NCBI RefSeq assembly: GCF_900105245.1
Contig: NZ_FNSZ01000001.1
Location: forward strand, 7,500,001 to 7,564,000
DNA from: Streptomyces sp. 1222.5
GTDB lineage: Bacteria > Actinomycetota > Actinomycetes > Streptomycetales > Streptomycetaceae
Length of the DNA stretch: 64,000 bases
Direction of reading: 5' to 3'
Under the pieces are notes generated by a model that saw nothing but the letters and a program-made list of their open reading frames with translations, was not told the origin of the DNA and did not search any database. This document shows positions 33,092-41,411 of the stretch, one piece after another. A program made the translations under genes and the position numbers. Position 1 is the first letter of the stretch; each line of letters opens with the position of its first letter.

Positions 33092-33913
33092 TCAGCGGAA
33101 CTTGAGCAGGCCGGCGTCGACCACGGTGCGGCCGTAGGGGCGCGCGAGTTCCGCGAGGCGCTCACAGCCGGCGTCCCCGAGGGCGGCGTAGGCGGGCAGG
33201 GCCAGGCGGTCGGTGCGGTCCTCGATGTACGCGCGTAGGCGTTCGCCCTCCGGGCTGAGGCCGTCGCCGTCGAGGAGGCCGCGCTCGCGCAGCCGCTCCC
33301 GGGTGCCGGTCCACTCCTCCTCGGGCCAGGCGCGGGTCGCCTTGAGCGCGCTGACGGACATCTCCCCGGTCGCGGCGTGCAGGAGCAGCGCCTCCAGGCC
33401 GCCGACGCCCTCGCTCAGCAGGGACGCGACATGGCCGTCGCCACGGAACTCCCGGAGCAGCGTCTGGGCGTGCCACAGCTGCAGGAGCGGCTCCTCGGGC
33501 CAGGGCAGCGCGGCGTGCGCGGCGAACAGCGGGCGGCCCTGCGGGTGTTCGCTGGCCGCCTCGGCGGCGCGGCGGGCCAGCGCCACGACCTCGTCCAGGT
33601 GGGGCAGCTCGTGGACCCCCGCACGCCGCAGGGCCTCGTCCGCCGCCGCGTACCGCGCGTCCAGCACCTGCCGCGGTGTCGTCGTGTCCCAGACCCCGTC
33701 AAGGGCACCGCGCACCAGGCCGGGGTGGAAGTTGTAGAAGGCCGAGACGACCAGCTCGGCGGGCGCCGACCCGAACGCGGCGCTGCGCGAGGCGAAGTAC
33801 CCGGCGGGTCCGCTCAGTCCGAGGTCCGCGTACCGCCGCCTCCCCTCGGGGACGAAGTAGATCATGGCGTGCACGGGCTCGAGGCGGCGCCAGGCGGCAC
33901 GCGCTGTCTTCAT
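33092..33913 (-). CDS. SCO6745-like protein of unknown function
   Basis: A 273-residue helical protein starting AWRRLEPVHAMIYFVPEG, a signature I associate with the Streptomyces SCO6745-type family. It continues with GYFASRSAAFGSAPAELVVSAFYNFHPGLV and a winged-helix-like C-terminal part (LKATRAWPEEEWTGTRERLRERGLLDGDGLSPEG). The latter resembles a MarR-like domain, so a DNA- or ligand-binding role is possible. The function is not established. GAAGAGG precedes the ATG. It follows the hydrolase gene by 45 bp in one likely operon under the TetR-type site at 34813. Confidence 0.75.
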   Translation of the reverse strand: MKTARAAWRRLEPVHAMIYFVPEGRRRYADLGLSGPAGYFASRSAAFGSAPAELVVSAFYNFHPGLVRGALDGVWDTTTPRQVLDARYAAADEALRRAGVHELPHLDEVVALARRAAEAASEHPQGRPLFAAHAALPWPEEPLLQLWHAQTLLREFRGDGHVASLLSEGVGGLEALLLHAATGEMSVSALKATRAWPEEEWTGTRERLRERGLLDGDGLSPEGERLRAYIEDRTDRLALPAYAALGDAGCERLAELARPYGRTVVDAGLLKFR

Positions 33914-33958
33914 GGGGTACCTCTTCGGTCGGTGGGCGAACAGGTCGGTGGCCGCGGA

Positions 33959-34798
33959 TCAGTGCGCGTCGTGGGCGCGCAGGTGGTCGAGCAGCAGGCG
34001 GCTCAGCGCCTCGGGTGCCTCCTCGGGGACCCAGTGGCTGACGTCCCGTAGGGTTTCGAACCGGTACGGCCCCTCGACCCACCGCTCGGTCTCCCGGGCC
34101 GCCGCCGGGCCGAAGGCGATGTCCCCGGTGCTCCAGACGTACAGGGTGGGCACCTCGACGGCGCCGATCGCGGCGCCCTGGCGGCCGGCCCGGTACCAGT
34201 TCAGCGCCGCGGTGAGCGCACCCGGCCGGGACAGCCGGCGCAGGTAGGTCTCGGCGTGCTCGGGCGGGACCTTCCCGGCGTAGAGGCCGCGCAGCACCCG
34301 GGCGGCATGGGCGAGCATGCGCTCCTCGGTCGCGGGCGTCTCGCGCCAGTCGATCATGTACCGGGAGCGTTCGCGCTGGTCCTCGTCGGTGCGCAGGGCG
34401 GTGGCCAGAGCGCCGGGATGCGGGGTGGAGACGACCGTCAGGGTGCGGACGCGGCCGGGGTGTGCGTGCGCGGTCCACCAGGCCACCGCGCCTCCCCAGT
34501 CGTGGCCGACCAGGTCGAACGACGCCCAGCCGAGCGCGTCGGCGATCGCGGTGACGTCGTCGACGAGGAGGTCCATGCGGTAGTCCTCGGGCCGCTCCGG
34601 GCGGGCGCCGGGGGAGTACCCGCGCTGGTCGGGTGCCACGGCCCGGTGCCCCCGCGCGGCCAGTGCCTCGAGCTGCCGCCGCCACACCAGCCCGGTCTGC
34701 GGGAAGCCGTGCAGCAGCAGCACCGGGCGCCCCTCGGGCGGACCCACCGCGACCGCGTCGAAGACGCCCGTGCCGGTGGCGATGCTCAGCTCGGTCAC
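33959..34798 (-). CDS. Alpha/beta hydrolase, epoxide hydrolase-like
   Basis: A 279-residue alpha/beta hydrolase. HGFPQTGLVW forms the oxyanion region and GHDWGG supplies an aspartate nucleophile. HWVPEEAPE near the C-terminus gives the catalytic histidine. An Asp nucleophile with HGFPQ is typical of soluble epoxide hydrolases rather than esterases or lipases. The pair of cap-domain tyrosines cannot be assigned firmly; RRLSRPGALTAALNWYRA is the usual cap end. GTG 34798 with GGAGAGG just upstream is preferred to the ATG at 34813, which lies in the operator. It heads a two-gene operon with the SCO6745-like gene. Confidence 0.85.
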   Translation of the reverse strand: MTELSIATGTGVFDAVAVGPPEGRPVLLLHGFPQTGLVWRRQLEALAARGHRAVAPDQRGYSPGARPERPEDYRMDLLVDDVTAIADALGWASFDLVGHDWGGAVAWWTAHAHPGRVRTLTVVSTPHPGALATALRTDEDQRERSRYMIDWRETPATEERMLAHAARVLRGLYAGKVPPEHAETYLRRLSRPGALTAALNWYRAGRQGAAIGAVEVPTLYVWSTGDIAFGPAAARETERWVEGPYRFETLRDVSHWVPEEAPEALSRLLLDHLRAHDAH

Positions 34799-34812
34799 GA
34801 TCCACCTCTCCA

Positions 34813-34828
34813 TACCTACTGGTCGGTA
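34813..34828. promoter_or_regulatory. TetR-type operator TACCTACTGGTCGGTA
   Basis: Imperfect 16-bp palindrome with TACC/GGTA ends and AC..GT inner bases, the classic TetR-family form TACCNACNNGTNGGTA. It lies across the promoter and leader of the hydrolase operon. No tetR gene is near, so the repressor acts in trans. Confidence 0.6.
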
Positions 34829-34981
34829 GCCTCCAGGTGCGGGGAGCGGCTGTCAAGGCGGCGGGCGCGTGCCGGGTCCAGATGTGTGCTGCCGGGTGTC
34901 CGGTACGACGATGGAGAGCGGCGGGCGAACCGTCGACGCGCACGAGCCGGGTGAGCCGGGCGAGCGGGAGGACAATGAGGC

Positions 34982-37051
34982 ATGGGCACGACGGAGTCCT
35001 CCCTGACAGGTGACGGCCGGTCGGCGGCCCGGCCCGCCGCGCCGCCCAGCGGCCTGCTGGACCTGCTCAGCGTCGCCGCGGTGGTCCTGAACGCGGACGG
35101 GCAGGTGGTGTTCTGGAGTCCGAAGGCCGAGGAGCTGTTCGGCTACACCGCCGCGGAGGCGCTCGGGCAGCACGCCGCCGCCCTGACGGTCCACGAGGAG
35201 GACCGGGAGCGGGTGATCAGGCTGTTCGCCGAGGTCATGGAATCCGGCACCGACTGGGCCGGTGTCTTCCCCGTCCGGCACAAGGACGGCACGACGCGGC
35301 TGGTCGAGTTCCGCAACATGCGGCTGCTGGACGACCTCGGTGAGGCCTACACCCTGGGTCTCGCCGCGGACCGGGCCAGTGTGGCGCGGGTCGAGCGCGA
35401 CGCGGCCCTGGCCATGCGCCTGGTTTCCCAGTCCCCGGTGGGGTTGGCCATCCTGGACCCCGACCTGCGGTACGTGGCCGTGAACCCCGCTCTCGAACGC
35501 ATCACCGGCCAGTCCGCCGCCGACCGCCTCGGCCGGTCCGCCGGGGAGATCCTGACCTTCCTGAACACCGACCCCGAGGCACGTCTGCGCCGCGTCCTGG
35601 AGACGGGCGAGTCGGTGGTGAACCGGGAGATCGTCTGCCGTCCGCCCAACGACCCGGACCACGAGCACGCCTGGTCCGTCTCCTACTACCGGCTGGAGGA
35701 CTCCGCCGGCAAGGTGCTGGGCCTCGCCTACTCGGTGATCGACGTCACCGAGCGTCACCGGGCCACCGTGGAGGCGGCCCGGGCACGGCAGCGGCTGGCG
35801 CTGATCGCCGAGGCCTCGGCCTGCGTGGGGAGCACCCTCGACGTGGTGGCGACGGCGCGTGAACTCGCCGAGATCGTCGTGCCGGTCCTCGCCGACGTCG
35901 CCGCGGTGGACGTGCTCGACAGCGCGCTCGACGGCCGGGCCGAGCCGGGCGAGGGGCCCGCCGTCTTCCGCGCCCTCGCCGTCAGCTCCGCCTGCACCTC
36001 CGACGCGGCCCGTGCTGCCGACCCGCCCGGAGGACTGGCCGGCTACGACAGCGACCGCCTGATCACCCAGTGCGTGCGGACCCGCAAACCGGTGCTGGTG
36101 CCCCGGACCACGCGCGGGGACCTGGAGCGCATCGCCCGGCACGGCGAGGCCGCCGCCCTGCTGGAGTCGGCTGGCGTGCACTCCTACCTTGCCGTACCCC
36201 TCATGGCCCGGGGCGAGGTGCTGGGCGCCCTCGACCTCGTACGCACCCGCACTCCCGCGCCGTTCGACGACGACGACGCCTTCCTCGCCTGGGAACTGGC
36301 CGCGAGGGCCGCGGTCTGCATCGACAACGCCCGTGGATACCAGGCACAGCGCCATGCGGCCCTCACCCTCCAGCGCAGTCTGCTGCCCGAACTCCCCTCG
36401 CACCTGCCGGGCCTGGAGGTCGCCTGCCGCTACCAGCCCGCCGGTGCGACGAGCGAGATCGGCGGTGACTGGTACGACGCCATACCGCTGCGGGGCGACA
36501 AGACCGCCCTGGTCGTCGGGGACGTCATGGGCAGCGGCATCAACGCCGCCGCCGCGATGGGGCAACTGCGCAGCGCCGCACGGGCCTTCGCCGAACTCGA
36601 TCTCGCCCCCGCGGAGGCCCTGCACCACCTGGACCATCTGACCGAGGGCATCGAGCAGACCATCGCCACCTGCATCTACTGCGTCTGCGATCCGCACCGC
36701 GCCCAGTGCGACATCTGTCTCGCCGGCCATCTGCCCCCGGTCCTGAGACGCGCCGGCGGCGCGGCCCGGCTGCTCGAGCTGCCCACCGGAGCCCCGCTCG
36801 GCGTCGGTGGAGTGCCCTTCGAGGCCGCCACCGTCGCCTTCCACCCGGGAGACGAACTCGTCCTCTACACCGACGGCCTGGTCGAGACCCGGAGCGAACC
36901 CATCGACGCCCGCCTGGACGTCCTCCTCGACGCCTTCACCACCACCCGTGGCCACGAGCTGGAGGACACCTGCGACCGCGTCCTGGAGATCCTGCGCAGG
37001 CCCGGCGGCGAGGACGACGTGGCGCTGCTCATCGCCCGCGCGCGGCCCTGA
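34982..37051 (+). CDS. PAS-GAF-SpoIIE-type protein phosphatase
   Basis: A 689-residue cytosolic protein. Two PAS domains (about residues 20-125 and 135-255; VVLNADGQVVFWSPKAEELFGYT; GLAILDPDLRYVAVNPALERITG) precede a GAF domain (about 260-450). A PP2C/SpoIIE phosphatase ends it (about 470-689; IGGDWYDAIPL, VGDVMGSGINAAAAMGQLR, LVLYTDGLVETR). Metal-binding acidic residues are present. Unlike the protein at 28048 it lacks a C-terminal ATPase. Such enzymes dephosphorylate STAS anti-anti-sigma factors in response to signals sensed by PAS/GAF. GGGAGGAC precedes the ATG. Divergent from the hydrolase operon. Confidence 0.9.
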   Translation: MGTTESSLTGDGRSAARPAAPPSGLLDLLSVAAVVLNADGQVVFWSPKAEELFGYTAAEALGQHAAALTVHEEDRERVIRLFAEVMESGTDWAGVFPVRHKDGTTRLVEFRNMRLLDDLGEAYTLGLAADRASVARVERDAALAMRLVSQSPVGLAILDPDLRYVAVNPALERITGQSAADRLGRSAGEILTFLNTDPEARLRRVLETGESVVNREIVCRPPNDPDHEHAWSVSYYRLEDSAGKVLGLAYSVIDVTERHRATVEAARARQRLALIAEASACVGSTLDVVATARELAEIVVPVLADVAAVDVLDSALDGRAEPGEGPAVFRALAVSSACTSDAARAADPPGGLAGYDSDRLITQCVRTRKPVLVPRTTRGDLERIARHGEAAALLESAGVHSYLAVPLMARGEVLGALDLVRTRTPAPFDDDDAFLAWELAARAAVCIDNARGYQAQRHAALTLQRSLLPELPSHLPGLEVACRYQPAGATSEIGGDWYDAIPLRGDKTALVVGDVMGSGINAAAAMGQLRSAARAFAELDLAPAEALHHLDHLTEGIEQTIATCIYCVCDPHRAQCDICLAGHLPPVLRRAGGAARLLELPTGAPLGVGGVPFEAATVAFHPGDELVLYTDGLVETRSEPIDARLDVLLDAFTTTRGHELEDTCDRVLEILRRPGGEDDVALLIARARP

Positions 37052-37063
37052 GCGCGCGCGGGC
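37034..37063. terminator. Perfect 11-bp hairpin over the phosphatase stop codon
   Basis: GCCCGCGCGCG and CGCGCGCGGGC around an 8-base loop containing the TGA. It separates the phosphatase gene from convergent paaK. Confidence 0.7.
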
Positions 37064-37082
37064 TTCCGTGACGGACCGGCCG

Positions 37083-38429
37083 TCACTCCCCGCGGAGGTC
37101 CTTCACCCGGCGGAGCTTGCCGAGCGAGCGCTCCAGGGTCTCCGGCTCGACGATCGCCACGTCCACGGTGACGCCGACGCCGTCCTTGACCCCCTTGGCG
37201 ATCAGCCCCGCGGCGGCCTCGCGCCGCTCGGGCGGGCAGTCGACGCGGGCCTCCACACGGACCGTCATGTGGTCCATGCGGCCGCGCCGGCCCAGCTGGA
37301 TCTGGAAGTGGGGCGCGACGCCCGGCGTGCGCAGGACGATCTCCTCGATCTGGCTGGGGAAGACGTTCACCCCGCGCAGGATGATCATGTCGTCGCAGCG
37401 GCCGGTGATCTTCTCTACGCGGCGGAAGGCCGGGCGTGCCGTCCCGGGCAGCAGCCGGGTCAGATCGCGCGTGCGGTAACGGATGACGGGCAGCGCCTCC
37501 TTGGTGAGCGAGGTGAAGACGAGCTCTCCCGCCTCGCCGTCGGGCAGGACCTCGTCCGTGACGGGGTCGACGACCTCCGGGCGGAAGTGGTCCTCCCACA
37601 CGTGCAGACCGTCCTTGGTCTCCACGCACTCCTGGGCCACGCCCGGCCCCATCACCTCGGAGAGGCCGTAGATGTCGACGGCGTGGATGTCCATGCGCTC
37701 CTCGATCTCGCGGCGCATCTCCTCCGTCCACGGCTCCGCGCCGAAGATGCCGATCCGCAGGGACGTGGAGCGGGGGTCCACGCCCTGACGCTCGAACTCG
37801 TCGAGCAGCGTGAGCATGTAGGACGGGGTGACCATGATGATCTCGGGCTGGAAGTCCTGGATGATCTGCACCTGGCGGGCCGTCATACCGCCCGAGGCGG
37901 GGATGACGGTGCAGCCGGCGCGCTCGGCGCCGTAGTGGGCTCCCAGTCCGCCGGTGAACAGGCCGTAGCCGTAGCTGATGTGCACCTTGTGGCCGGGGCG
38001 GCCGCCCGCGGCGCGGATCGAGCGGGCGATCAGGTCGGCCCAGGTGGAGATGTCGTTCTCGGTGTACCCGACGACGGTGGGACGCCCGGTCGTGCCGCTG
38101 GACGCGTGGATGCGGCGGACCTCGGACATGGGGACGGCGAACATGCCGAAGGGGTACGTCTCCCGCAGGTCGGCCTTCGTGGTGAAGGGGAAGCGGGCCA
38201 GGTCCTCCAGCGTCCGGCAGTCGTCGGGGCCGACGCCGGCGTCGTCGAACTTCTTGCGGTACAGCTCCACGTTGTCGTAGGCGTGCCTCAGCGTCGACCT
38301 CAGCCGGCGCAGCTGGAGATCCCGCAGCTCGTCCTGCGTCAGGTTCTCCGCGGCGTCCAGCAGTTCCGGGGGACAGGGCTCGCCGCGGCGCCCACCGGCG
38401 GCCGGGGTGGTCTTCAGCTCGATACTCAT
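37083..38429 (-). CDS. paaK: Phenylacetate-CoA ligase
   Basis: A 448-residue adenylating ligase that activates phenylacetate to phenylacetyl-CoA with ATP and CoA. The P-loop-like IHASSGTTGRPTVVGYT (about residues 105-120) binds ATP. YGLFTGGLG, YGLSEVMGPG and YRTRDLTRLL are the later core motifs, and the C-terminal lid includes MIILRGVNVFPSQIEE. Length and motifs match PaaK. GAGGAG lies five bases before the ATG, and the start overlaps the end of paaI by four bases (ATGA), so the two are coupled. This is the first step of the pathway whose epoxidase lies 3 kb to the right. Confidence 0.93.
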   Translation of the reverse strand: MSIELKTTPAAGGRRGEPCPPELLDAAENLTQDELRDLQLRRLRSTLRHAYDNVELYRKKFDDAGVGPDDCRTLEDLARFPFTTKADLRETYPFGMFAVPMSEVRRIHASSGTTGRPTVVGYTENDISTWADLIARSIRAAGGRPGHKVHISYGYGLFTGGLGAHYGAERAGCTVIPASGGMTARQVQIIQDFQPEIIMVTPSYMLTLLDEFERQGVDPRSTSLRIGIFGAEPWTEEMRREIEERMDIHAVDIYGLSEVMGPGVAQECVETKDGLHVWEDHFRPEVVDPVTDEVLPDGEAGELVFTSLTKEALPVIRYRTRDLTRLLPGTARPAFRRVEKITGRCDDMIILRGVNVFPSQIEEIVLRTPGVAPHFQIQLGRRGRMDHMTVRVEARVDCPPERREAAAGLIAKGVKDGVGVTVDVAIVEPETLERSLGKLRRVKDLRGE

Positions 38430-38869
38430 CGCGACTCCTCGGAAGTGCTGCCCCTCAGGACGCGGCTGCGGCCACGGAACTCCGCGACCACCTCGTCACC
38501 GCGCCTCACCGTCACGTCGTAGATGCCGCTGCGGCCGAACCGGGTGCGCTCCTCGGCGGTGGCCTCCAGGACATCACCCTCGTACACCGGGGCCACGAAG
38601 TCGATGCCGGCTCCCGCCGCCACCGTCACCGGGCCGTGGCTGTTGCAGGCGCAGGCGAAGGCGCTGTCGGCGAGGAGGAACACGTACCCGCCATGGGCGA
38701 TCCTGTGGCCGTTGACCATGGCGGCAGTCACGGTCATGCGCAGCACGGCGGTCCCCGGGCCGTGCCGCACGAGTTCGATTCCCAGTCGCCGGGAGGCTTC
38801 GTCCGCGAAGAACATCGCCTCGACCGGTCCGTCTGCACTGCCGGCGGCCTGCGTCACTGTATCCACCAT
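38426..38869 (-). CDS. paaI: Hydroxyphenylacetyl-CoA/phenylacetyl-CoA thioesterase
   Basis: A 147-residue hotdog-fold thioesterase. NGHRIAHGGYVFLLADSAFACACNSHG (about residues 53-80) matches the PaaI signature with its catalytic Asp in ADSAFA. PaaI hydrolyses dead-end ring-hydroxylated phenylacetyl-CoA thioesters to save CoA. It is the promoter-proximal gene of the leftward paaIK unit, and a PaaR-like palindrome lies 12 bp upstream of its start. Confidence 0.92.
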   Translation of the reverse strand: MVDTVTQAAGSADGPVEAMFFADEASRRLGIELVRHGPGTAVLRMTVTAAMVNGHRIAHGGYVFLLADSAFACACNSHGPVTVAAGAGIDFVAPVYEGDVLEATAEERTRFGRSGIYDVTVRRGDEVVAEFRGRSRVLRGSTSEESR

Positions 38870-38880
38870 CTTGTGTCCCG

Positions 38881-38894
38881 ACCGAACATTCGGT
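38881..38894. promoter_or_regulatory. PaaR-like operator ACCGAACATTCGGT
   Basis: ACCGAA and TTCGGT are perfect 6-bp arms around CA. It fits the ACCGNNCGNNCGGT core known for the TetR-family PaaR of Corynebacterium, with CA instead of CG in the centre. It lies in the gap between paaI and paaJ and is only 12 bp from the paaI start. Confidence 0.65.
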
Positions 38895-39032
38895 TAGCGT
38901 GCGGCACGGCCAAGTAATCCAGCAACATCCGGGCATGTCAAGAGGTGGCCGCAGGGCGCGGGGATCCGCTCCCGGCCCCGCTCCACGCGTCATCCACACC
39001 CACGTTCAGCACGTCTTCCGAGGAGGCCGTCC

Positions 39033-40256
39033 GTGTCCGACGAGGTATTCCTGATCGACGGTGCCCGCACTCCGCAGGGGCGCTACGGCGGCGCCCTCGC
39101 CACCGTGCGCCCCGACGACCTCGCGGCCCTGGTCGTCGGCGAGGCCGTACGACGCTCCGGCATCCCCGGGGAGGCCGTGGACGAGGTGATCCTCGGCGCC
39201 GCCAACCAGGCCGGCGAGGACAACCGCGACGTGGCCAGGATGGCGGTGCTGCTGGCCGGCCTCCCGCACACCGTGCCCGGCTACACCGTGAACCGGCTGT
39301 GCGCCTCCGGTCTGACGGCGGTGGCCTCGGCGGCCCAGGCGATCCGGGCGGGTGAGGCCGACCTGGTCGTCGCCGGGGGAGTGGAGTCGATGACCCGGGC
39401 GCCCTGGGTCATGGAGAAGCCGGGCACCCCGTGGGCCAAGCCGGGCGCGGTCCACGACACCGCCCTGGGCTGGCGCTTCACCAATCCCCGGTTCGCCGCG
39501 GCGGACCGCGAGGTGCCCCGCGGCGCGGGCCCGGAGACGGTCAAGGTCACCCTGTCCATGGGCGAGACGGCCGAGGAGATCGCGGCCCTGGACGGCATCG
39601 GCCGCGCCGAGTCCGACGCCTTCGCACTGCGCAGCCACCAGCGCGCCGTCGCGGCACAGCGGGCCGGGCACTTCGACCGGGAGATCGTCCCGGTCGCCGT
39701 CAAGGACGGCGAGGTCACGCGCGACGAGGGGCCGCGCCCCGGCACGACCCTGGAGAAGCTGGGCACGCTGCGCACCATCTTCCGGCCGGACGGCATCGTG
39801 ACCGCGGGGTCGTCCTCGCCGCTCTCCGACGGGGCCTCCGCGCTGGTCGTGGCCGGTGCCGCGGCCGTGCGGCGGTACGGCCTCACCCCCCGGGCCCGCA
39901 TCGTCACCTCGGCCTCCGCCGGTGTCCAGCCGAACGTCATGGGACTCGGCCCGGTGCCCGCCACCCAGAAGGCACTGGCCCGCGCGGGCTGGGAGACGGC
40001 GGACCTGGGCGCCGTCGAACTGAACGAGGCGTTCGCCGTCCAGGCCCTGGCCGTCGTCCGCCGGCTCAAGCTCGACGAGGAGAAGGTCAACGCCGACGGC
40101 GGTGCGATCGCCCTCGGCCACCCGCTGGGCTGCTCCGGCTCCCGCATCCTGCTGACCCTGCTCGGCCGCATGGAGCGGGAGGACGCCCGCCGGGGCCTGG
40201 CCACCCTCTGCGTGGGCGTGGGGCAGGGCGTGGCCATGCTCGTGGAGCGCCCGTGA
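39033..40256 (+). CDS. paaJ: Acetyl-CoA acyltransferase (3-oxoadipyl-CoA thiolase type)
   Basis: A 407-residue thiolase. The acylated cysteine is in NRLCASGLTA (about residue 90). NEAFA and GGAIALGHPLGCSGSR supply the other catalytic His and Cys. Its closest family is the PaaJ/PcaF thiolases that split 3-oxoadipyl-CoA into succinyl- and acetyl-CoA, the last step of phenylacetate degradation. A generic fadA-type enzyme cannot be excluded by sequence alone, but the position in the cluster supports PaaJ. GAGGAGG precedes the GTG. Its TGA overlaps the GTG of the remnant ORF at 40253. Confidence 0.88.
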   Translation: MSDEVFLIDGARTPQGRYGGALATVRPDDLAALVVGEAVRRSGIPGEAVDEVILGAANQAGEDNRDVARMAVLLAGLPHTVPGYTVNRLCASGLTAVASAAQAIRAGEADLVVAGGVESMTRAPWVMEKPGTPWAKPGAVHDTALGWRFTNPRFAAADREVPRGAGPETVKVTLSMGETAEEIAALDGIGRAESDAFALRSHQRAVAAQRAGHFDREIVPVAVKDGEVTRDEGPRPGTTLEKLGTLRTIFRPDGIVTAGSSSPLSDGASALVVAGAAAVRRYGLTPRARIVTSASAGVQPNVMGLGPVPATQKALARAGWETADLGAVELNEAFAVQALAVVRRLKLDEEKVNADGGAIALGHPLGCSGSRILLTLLGRMEREDARRGLATLCVGVGQGVAMLVERP

Positions 40257-40393
40257 CCCCCGCCGGGTACGACACCGTCCTGCCGGCGGAGTCCGGGGAC
40301 CGGCTCGTCGTCTCGCCGTGCCGTCCGGACGCCCGCAACGCCGTCGACGCGCGGCGCACGACCCGATTCCTGGAGAAGGGGACTGGAACATGA
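40253..40393 (+). pseudogene. Remnant of an enoyl-CoA hydratase gene (paaG/paaF type)
   Basis: This 46-codon frame starts with GTG overlapping the paaJ stop (GTGA) and ends on a TGA that overlaps the paaH start (ATGA). Its first 33 residues read like the N-terminus of the crotonase superfamily: YDTVL near residue 6, GDRLVV at 16-21, and [11 protein letters not shown] at 23-33, where RPxARNA is the hallmark of that strand. Then the sequence ends in [11 protein letters not shown]. About 220 residues, including both oxyanion-hole segments, are absent. I infer an internal in-frame deletion of an enoyl-CoA hydratase/isomerase gene that once linked paaJ to paaH. A functional small peptide is less likely. 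Confidence 0.65.
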
Positions 40394-41244
40394 CCGCAGC
40401 ACCGGCAGTCGTGGGAGTGATCGGCGGCGGCCGTATGGGCGCCGGCATCGCCCAGTCCTTCGCGACGGCGGGATCGGCCGTCACGATCGTCGAGAGCGAC
40501 GCGCGCTCGGCGGCCCAGGCGCTCGAACGGGTGGCCACCGGGCTGAAGCGGGCCGCCGAACGCGACCGGCTCACCGAACCCGCGGACCGGGTGCTCGGCC
40601 GCGTCACGACCGTCGCCTCGGTCGCGGACCTGCCCGCGCACGCCGATCTCGTCGTCGAAGCCGTTTTCGAGGACGCCGCCCTCAAGGCGGGCCTGCTGGC
40701 GGCGGCGGAGCAGGTCGTGGCCACGCGGACCGTCCTGGCCAGCAACACCAGCTCCCTCTCGGTCGCCGAACTCGGTGCCGCGCTCACCACGCCCGGCCGA
40801 TTCCTCGGCATGCACTTCTTCAACCCGGTGCCGGCCTCCGAACTCGTCGAGATCGTCGTCGCCCCCGCCACCGGCGACGACACCCTGCGCAGCGCCCTCG
40901 ACTGGACCCGCTGCCTGGGCAAGAAGGACGTCGTGGTCAAGGACTCCCCGGGCTTCGCCAGCAGCCGGCTGGGCGTGGCCCTGGGCCTGGAGGCGATCCG
41001 CATGGTCGAGTCCGGGGTCGCCGAGCCCGAGGCCATCGACGACGCCATGCAACTGGGTTACAAGCACCCGATGGGCCCCCTCCGGCTCACCGACCTGGTC
41101 GGACTGGACGTGCGCCTCGCCATCGCCGAGCACCTGCACGCCACCCTCGGCGAGCGCTTCGCCCCGCCGCGGCTGCTCCGCGACAAGGTGGCCCGCGGGG
41201 ACCTCGGGAGGAAGACCGGGCAGGGCTTCTACACCTGGGAGTGA
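40390..41244 (+). CDS. paaH: 3-hydroxyacyl-CoA dehydrogenase
   Basis: A 284-residue NAD-dependent dehydrogenase. [11 protein letters not shown] near the N-terminus is the dinucleotide site. The catalytic His is in GMHFFNPVP, with Glu in the VEIVVAP segment downstream, and SNTSSLSV and KDSPGF are standard family motifs. It would oxidise 3-hydroxyadipyl-CoA to 3-oxoadipyl-CoA in this pathway. It starts inside the remnant's stop codon (ATGA), with GAAGGGG about ten bases upstream, so it still is translated in an operon with paaJ. The next gene, paaA, follows after 167 bp and its own operator. Confidence 0.92.
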   Translation: MTAAPAVVGVIGGGRMGAGIAQSFATAGSAVTIVESDARSAAQALERVATGLKRAAERDRLTEPADRVLGRVTTVASVADLPAHADLVVEAVFEDAALKAGLLAAAEQVVATRTVLASNTSSLSVAELGAALTTPGRFLGMHFFNPVPASELVEIVVAPATGDDTLRSALDWTRCLGKKDVVVKDSPGFASSRLGVALGLEAIRMVESGVAEPEAIDDAMQLGYKHPMGPLRLTDLVGLDVRLAIAEHLHATLGERFAPPRLLRDKVARGDLGRKTGQGFYTWE

Positions 41245-41375
41245 CCGCCGGCCCGGCGGGCACGGCCCCGGCCGAACGGAACCCCTCCGGCCCGGCCGAC
41301 GGGAACCTCTCCGGTCCCGCGGCCGGGTTGCGGGCGGTCACCACTTCCAAAATCGCGGGAACTCGTCATATCATG

Positions 41376-41395
41376 AACCGAACGAACGGTCGGTT
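41376..41395. promoter_or_regulatory. PaaR-like operator AACCGAACGAACGGTCGGTT
   Basis: Contains ACCG-AA-CG-AA-CGGT, a full match to the ACCGNNCGNNCGGT core of the PaaR motif, within a longer palindrome with arms AACCGA and TCGGTT. It lies 16 bp before the paaA start, between paaH and paaA. Confidence 0.7.
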
Positions 41396-41411
41396 GGGAT
41401 TGGTGGTAGGG

